Assembly (NCBI RefSeq): GCF_014651375.1
Contig: NZ_BMWT01000004.1
Span: 248,001-312,000 of the forward strand
Source of the DNA: Tateyamaria omphalii
GTDB taxonomy: Bacteria; Pseudomonadota; Alphaproteobacteria; Rhodobacterales; Rhodobacteraceae
Direction of reading: 5' to 3'
DNA: 64,000 nt
This document shows, one piece after another, positions 60,506 through 64,000 of this stretch. Every line of letters begins with the position of its first letter. Positions within the stretch are counted from its first letter, which is position 1. A model generated the notes under the pieces. The model made no database searches and was not told the DNA's origin. It saw only the letters and a program-made list of their open reading frames with translations. The position numbers and the translations under genes were made by a program.

Positions 60506-62974
60506 ATGGGTAAGAAGCCGATCACACTGTTCGCGGGCCTGCTGATCGCGGGGCTTGTCTTTATCATCTATCTGGGTCGTTCGGTGATCGAGGACCTTGA
60601 TGCACTTTCCACAGCTCTGCATGACGACATCAGTTGGAATATGTCCCAACTGGAAATCGAAACCCTGAATCTCGGCAGTGCTGCGCATAGTGCGACACAC
60701 GATCCTAACAGTGACCTCTCCGTATTTCGCAAGCGGTACGATATTTTCTACAGTCGGGTCACGACGCTAACGCAAAGCGCGTTTTACCAGGCCATCCGCG
60801 ATGATGACGAGGCGCAGGCAAGTTTGGCAGCAACCAAGGCTTTCCTCGACGTTGCGACACCCATTGTCGATAGCCCGGATGACGTGCTGCGAGCGGCCTT
60901 GTCTGACATGCAACGACAAATCGAAGAACTGAGACCTCAGGTTCGAGCGCTGGCACTTGCAGGTATCAAGGTCTTTGCAGAAGCTGAGACTGAGCGACGG
61001 GCAGAGTTTTCACATACCTTGGTCAAGCTTGCTGCGTCGGTCCTGTCGTTGATCCTGCTGCTACTGGCCGCACTGTTCATACTAATCAAGCTTCATCGCC
61101 GTGGACAACAGGTGGCGCACGACAACCAAGTAGTGCGCTCGCGCTTCGAAGCTGCCGTTTCGTCGTCGCTTGATGCAGTCCTGGTGGTGGATACAAACGG
61201 TCGGATTGTCGAATTCAACGGTGCGGCCGAAGCCGTGTTTGGATTTACACGCGCCGAGGCTTTGGGCGGGGACATGGCAGAGATGATCGTTCCAGGCCAT
61301 CTTCGTGATATGCACCGCAAAGGTATGGCGCGCTATCTTGAAACCGGAGAGCAAAAGGTGATTGGCGCGGGTCGTATCAGACTGGAAGCTTTGCGCAAAT
61401 CAGGTGAGGTTTTCCCAGTTGAGCTGTCGATCTCGCTTTCTGAAGCAGACGGTGAACGGGTCTTCGTTTCATTCCTCAGAGATATCACCCCCGAGCTGGA
61501 AGCCGAGGAAGAGCTAAAGACCGCCCGCGATAAAGCGCAGGAAAGCGAGAAAGCCAAATCCGATCTGCTAACCGTGATGAGCCACGAAATGCGTACACCT
61601 TTGAACGGAATTCTCGGGTCGCTCGCCTTGATTGAACAGGACACTCTAAACGAACGGCAAAAAAGGCACCTGAATTCGATTTCCGTTTCTGGCGAACTGT
61701 TGCTGTCGCATGTGAACGATGTGCTTGATCTGTCCAGCCTCAGTTCTGATGCCGCTCCGCAGCCGAAGGTCACCTTTGACTTGCGGGAAATGGTGCAACA
61801 GATGGCGGACAGTCTGGCGGCAAACGCGCAGGCGCGCGGCAACACGCTGACCATCGAATTCTTATCAGATGATCTCGGCACTGTTTGTGGTGCCAAGCGC
61901 TCGCTCCAGCAATGCCTGATTAACCTGATTGGAAATGCCATCAAGTTCACCAGCGACGGAGTTGTCGGCCTCGAAATCGAGCGTTTGAACGACACCGATC
62001 TTGTCGAAATTCGTGTGTCGGACACCGGTGTCGGCATCGCTCCCGAGAACCTTGAGCGTATCTTTGAAGAATTTGTCACGATTGACACGACTTACGCCCG
62101 CGAAAATGTTGGCACCGGTTTGGGCTTGGCAATAACCAAGCGTCTGGTCGAAGCTATGGAAGGCGAAATCGAAGCCGACAGCGTGCCCGGAGAAGGCAGT
62201 CTTTTCACGCTGCGCCTCCCCCTTCGTGTCGATCGATCCAAAGCGCGGAAGGGTGGTCAACCAGTGGTCCGTACGCCCGCTCAACTGCGGGCAGGAAACC
62301 GTGTGTTGGTTGTCGACGACAACGAAATCAACCGTATGATCTTGATCGAGATGTTGCGAAACATTGGGTTTGCCGTAGACGAAGCAAGCGATGGGTATGA
62401 GGCGATTGAAGCTGTGTCCAGCCAACGCTTTGATGTGCTCTTTCTTGACATCAGTATGCCCGGAATAGACGGGATCGAAACACTTGATCGCATTCGCAAG
62501 CTGGACGTTGACTGGAGCAGTCTTCCGACCATCGCTGTGACAGCCCATGCTGCGCAGAAGGATCATGAAGCCATCGCCCAGGCTTCATTCGCAGACATAC
62601 TGGTCAAACCTGTCCGTCCCGAGGACCTGCAGACAAAGTTGTCGAGTGTGTTGCCGTCTCAACATATGAATGGGGACGATCAGAAAGAGGACGTTGCGGA
62701 AAACCAATTCAGAGAGCAGTTTGGTGAGGCCAAGTATCAACAAGTGCTTGGCGCATTCCACTCCGATCTGGCGGATTTGGTGGCTACGCTTGCTGGCGCG
62801 CAAGTTTTAAATCAGGATACGCGGGACCATGCTCACAAACTCAGCGGGTCCGCGGCGGTACTGGGCGAGCGCGTTGTTCACGGCATTCTTCAAGAGATTG
62901 AGCATTGCGACGAAGTTGAGTGGCGTGATCGCCGGGATCAATACATCCGGGACCTTATGCTTGGCAGCGATTGA
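60506..62974 (+). CDS. Hybrid sensor histidine kinase with PAS, receiver and Hpt domains
   Basis: An 822-residue membrane sensor. TM1 is at about residues 6-23, a helical periplasmic domain at 24-170, TM2 at about 173-197 and PAS at about 210-330. The HisKA domain has phospho-accepting His360 in SHEMRTPLNG. A HATPase domain (NLIGNAIKFTSDG, DTGVGIAPENLERIFEEF, GTGLGLAI) and a receiver (Asp648 in LDISMPG) follow. The C-terminal Hpt domain has His777 in AHKLSGSA. This is a complete ArcB-like phosphorelay in one chain, able to pass phosphate to a separate response regulator. The gene follows the molybdopterin-fold protein, likely in one operon. Confidence 0.93.
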   Translation: MGKKPITLFAGLLIAGLVFIIYLGRSVIEDLDALSTALHDDISWNMSQLEIETLNLGSAAHSATHDPNSDLSVFRKRYDIFYSRVTTLTQSAFYQAIRDDDEAQASLAATKAFLDVATPIVDSPDDVLRAALSDMQRQIEELRPQVRALALAGIKVFAEAETERRAEFSHTLVKLAASVLSLILLLLAALFILIKLHRRGQQVAHDNQVVRSRFEAAVSSSLDAVLVVDTNGRIVEFNGAAEAVFGFTRAEALGGDMAEMIVPGHLRDMHRKGMARYLETGEQKVIGAGRIRLEALRKSGEVFPVELSISLSEADGERVFVSFLRDITPELEAEEELKTARDKAQESEKAKSDLLTVMSHEMRTPLNGILGSLALIEQDTLNERQKRHLNSISVSGELLLSHVNDVLDLSSLSSDAAPQPKVTFDLREMVQQMADSLAANAQARGNTLTIEFLSDDLGTVCGAKRSLQQCLINLIGNAIKFTSDGVVGLEIERLNDTDLVEIRVSDTGVGIAPENLERIFEEFVTIDTTYARENVGTGLGLAITKRLVEAMEGEIEADSVPGEGSLFTLRLPLRVDRSKARKGGQPVVRTPAQLRAGNRVLVVDDNEINRMILIEMLRNIGFAVDEASDGYEAIEAVSSQRFDVLFLDISMPGIDGIETLDRIRKLDVDWSSLPTIAVTAHAAQKDHEAIAQASFADILVKPVRPEDLQTKLSSVLPSQHMNGDDQKEDVAENQFREQFGEAKYQQVLGAFHSDLADLVATLAGAQVLNQDTRDHAHKLSGSAAVLGERVVHGILQEIEHCDEVEWRDRRDQYIRDLMLGSD

Positions 62975-63057
62975 GTTGGCGAGATTGAAAATGACGCCGT
63001 ATTTCCCATCTCGGGTCTGGCAATCCAGCGGTTGAAAAGAATGGTAGCTCGCGTGCT

Positions 63058-63984
63058 TTAGCTTCGAGGTATCTGCAGGCGCGACATCAGTATCGGCGTC
63101 AGATACATGGGCACCTGATAGCATCCAACAAAGATCATCAAAGGCGCTGCAACCGTGTCTGGAAGCGCGATCAAAAACAGGGCAATGTTGCGGTTGCCTG
63201 CGTAAATGGCCGTCGACAATGTGAACTGTATCTGCGCCCAAGCACCTGCGAACAGGGTCGCTGCGACCAGGGTAAAATTGATCAGAAGCGCAACCATCAA
63301 CCAAAGCAGCAACTCCATTGGTGCCGTTCTGAACAATGGGCCGACGGCGCTCATCAAACCTACGACGACGACCGCCAACAACAGTGCTGCTATTCCGTCC
63401 AGGACGTTGTGCGTCGCAGGTGCTTCGAGACCCGCACCAAGGTGCCGTACAGCAAATCCAAGCCCAACAGCTCCGAGGATTGTCAACAGCAGTTCCAGCG
63501 AGAGCGAAAGCGCGCCGATAGGGCCGGAGCCCGTTGGATCAAGGATCAATAGGACGGGAATGGCCGTTAGTGGGAACAGTGCGGTGCTGAGCACCAGCAG
63601 CCGCATGCCGGGTACCGGATCTCGCCCCATCATAATGGCAAAGTTCGGCGCTCCTGTCAGCGAGGGGGCAGCGAGCATCAGTGTCACTGCGATTGCCAGC
63701 GGGTGTTGTAACATTTCCGCATGATGCAGAACCGCTGCAACGCACAGGGGTAGGCCGGTTTGCAATATTCCAATACGGACCAGTGCAGGCGCAAGTTCAC
63801 CAAGGCTACCGAATGCCTTGCGCGCTCCGATCCTGATCCCCGTAACGAACAGAAGAAGGGCGACCAGAGGTCCAACCCAAGGCCGAAGAAACTGCGCCAG
63901 TTCGGGCAACACCAACCCAACGGCCAGACCACCGATCAAACAGTATCGTCCGTGTCGCCCGATCCAGTTCAGAGCAAGCAGCAC
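63058..63984 (-). CDS. BASS-family (bile acid:Na+ symporter-like) transporter
   Basis: A 308-residue integral membrane protein with about nine to ten hydrophobic helices, matching the SBF-like/BASS transporter fold: VALLLFVTGIRIGARKA, LMLAAPSLTGAPNFAIMMG and TLSTAIYAGNRNIALFL. BASS proteins carry organic anions with sodium; the substrate here is unknown. The start is a GTG at 63984 with an in-frame TGA just upstream, so the gene is complete within the window. It converges with the hybrid kinase gene; the 83 bp between them are featureless. Confidence 0.8.
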   Translation of the reverse strand: MLLALNWIGRHGRYCLIGGLAVGLVLPELAQFLRPWVGPLVALLLFVTGIRIGARKAFGSLGELAPALVRIGILQTGLPLCVAAVLHHAEMLQHPLAIAVTLMLAAPSLTGAPNFAIMMGRDPVPGMRLLVLSTALFPLTAIPVLLILDPTGSGPIGALSLSLELLLTILGAVGLGFAVRHLGAGLEAPATHNVLDGIAALLLAVVVVGLMSAVGPLFRTAPMELLLWLMVALLINFTLVAATLFAGAWAQIQFTLSTAIYAGNRNIALFLIALPDTVAAPLMIFVGCYQVPMYLTPILMSRLQIPRS

Positions 63985-64000
63985 AAGTCAGGGGGCCTGT

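Overview
The window reads as a chromosomal segment of a marine alphaproteobacterium of the order Rhodobacterales (Roseobacter group); I do not assign a genus. The basis is the family content (class II ribonucleotide reductase NrdJ, a hisS-hisZ-hisG cluster with short-form HisG, a dimethylglycine-dehydrogenase-like protein, PPK2, DUF1489, a BMP-type transporter next to xdhABC), the high GC content, and a short hairpin repeat of the kind common between Rhodobacterales genes. I see no rRNA, tRNA, CRISPR array, insertion sequence or prophage.

Layout. 1-9.8 kb (+): the end of a gamma-glutamyltransferase, an FAD-linked 2-hydroxyacid dehydrogenase, a spondin-domain protein, a four-domain dimethylglycine-dehydrogenase-like enzyme and an RND efflux pair with a palindromic operator candidate. 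9.8-12.6 kb (-): aldo/keto reductase, FAD amine oxidase, GH25 lysozyme lipoprotein. 12.8-15.5 kb (+): DUF2461, PPK2, DUF465 and an exported lysozyme-like protein. 15.7-25.3 kb (-): an eight-gene, tightly overlapping purine operon (xdhA-xdhB-xdhC-ABC ATPase-permease-small membrane protein-permease-BMP binding protein), coupling nucleoside/purine uptake to xanthine oxidation. 25.4-26.2 kb (-): ArsR/SRPBCC pair. 26.3-38 kb: replication and histidine housekeeping genes (dnaE, a lipoprotein, slyX, hisS-hisZ-hisG, DUF1489, nrdJ), with DnaA-box sequences upstream of both dnaE and nrdJ.

38.1-44.4 kb is a divergent catabolic island of unknown substrate. DUF1185, an alpha/beta hydrolase, a flavin reductase-NUDIX fusion, an LLM flavin monooxygenase and an aldehyde dehydrogenase lie on the minus strand. 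A FadR-type GntR regulator, a DUF1330 protein and a carboxymuconolactone-decarboxylase-like protein lie on the plus strand. 44.4-47.5 kb is decaying: an aldehyde dehydrogenase with several frameshifts and a PLP-dependent ammonia-lyase with several nonsense codons flank an intact M24 peptidase. 47.5-49.9 kb holds a beta-hydroxyacid dehydrogenase, a cupin and a LysR regulator.

50.2-59 kb is the most interesting part: a compact alginate-type polysaccharide locus (Alg44-like, Alg8-like, AlgA/ManC, terminator, AlgD-like) followed by a large secreted RTX/beta-propeller protein. It lacks the recognisable periplasmic and outer-membrane alginate machinery of Pseudomonas. A NarL-type response regulator, a cysteine-free molybdopterin-fold exported protein and a hybrid histidine kinase follow and may regulate it (inference). 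The window ends in a BASS-family transporter.
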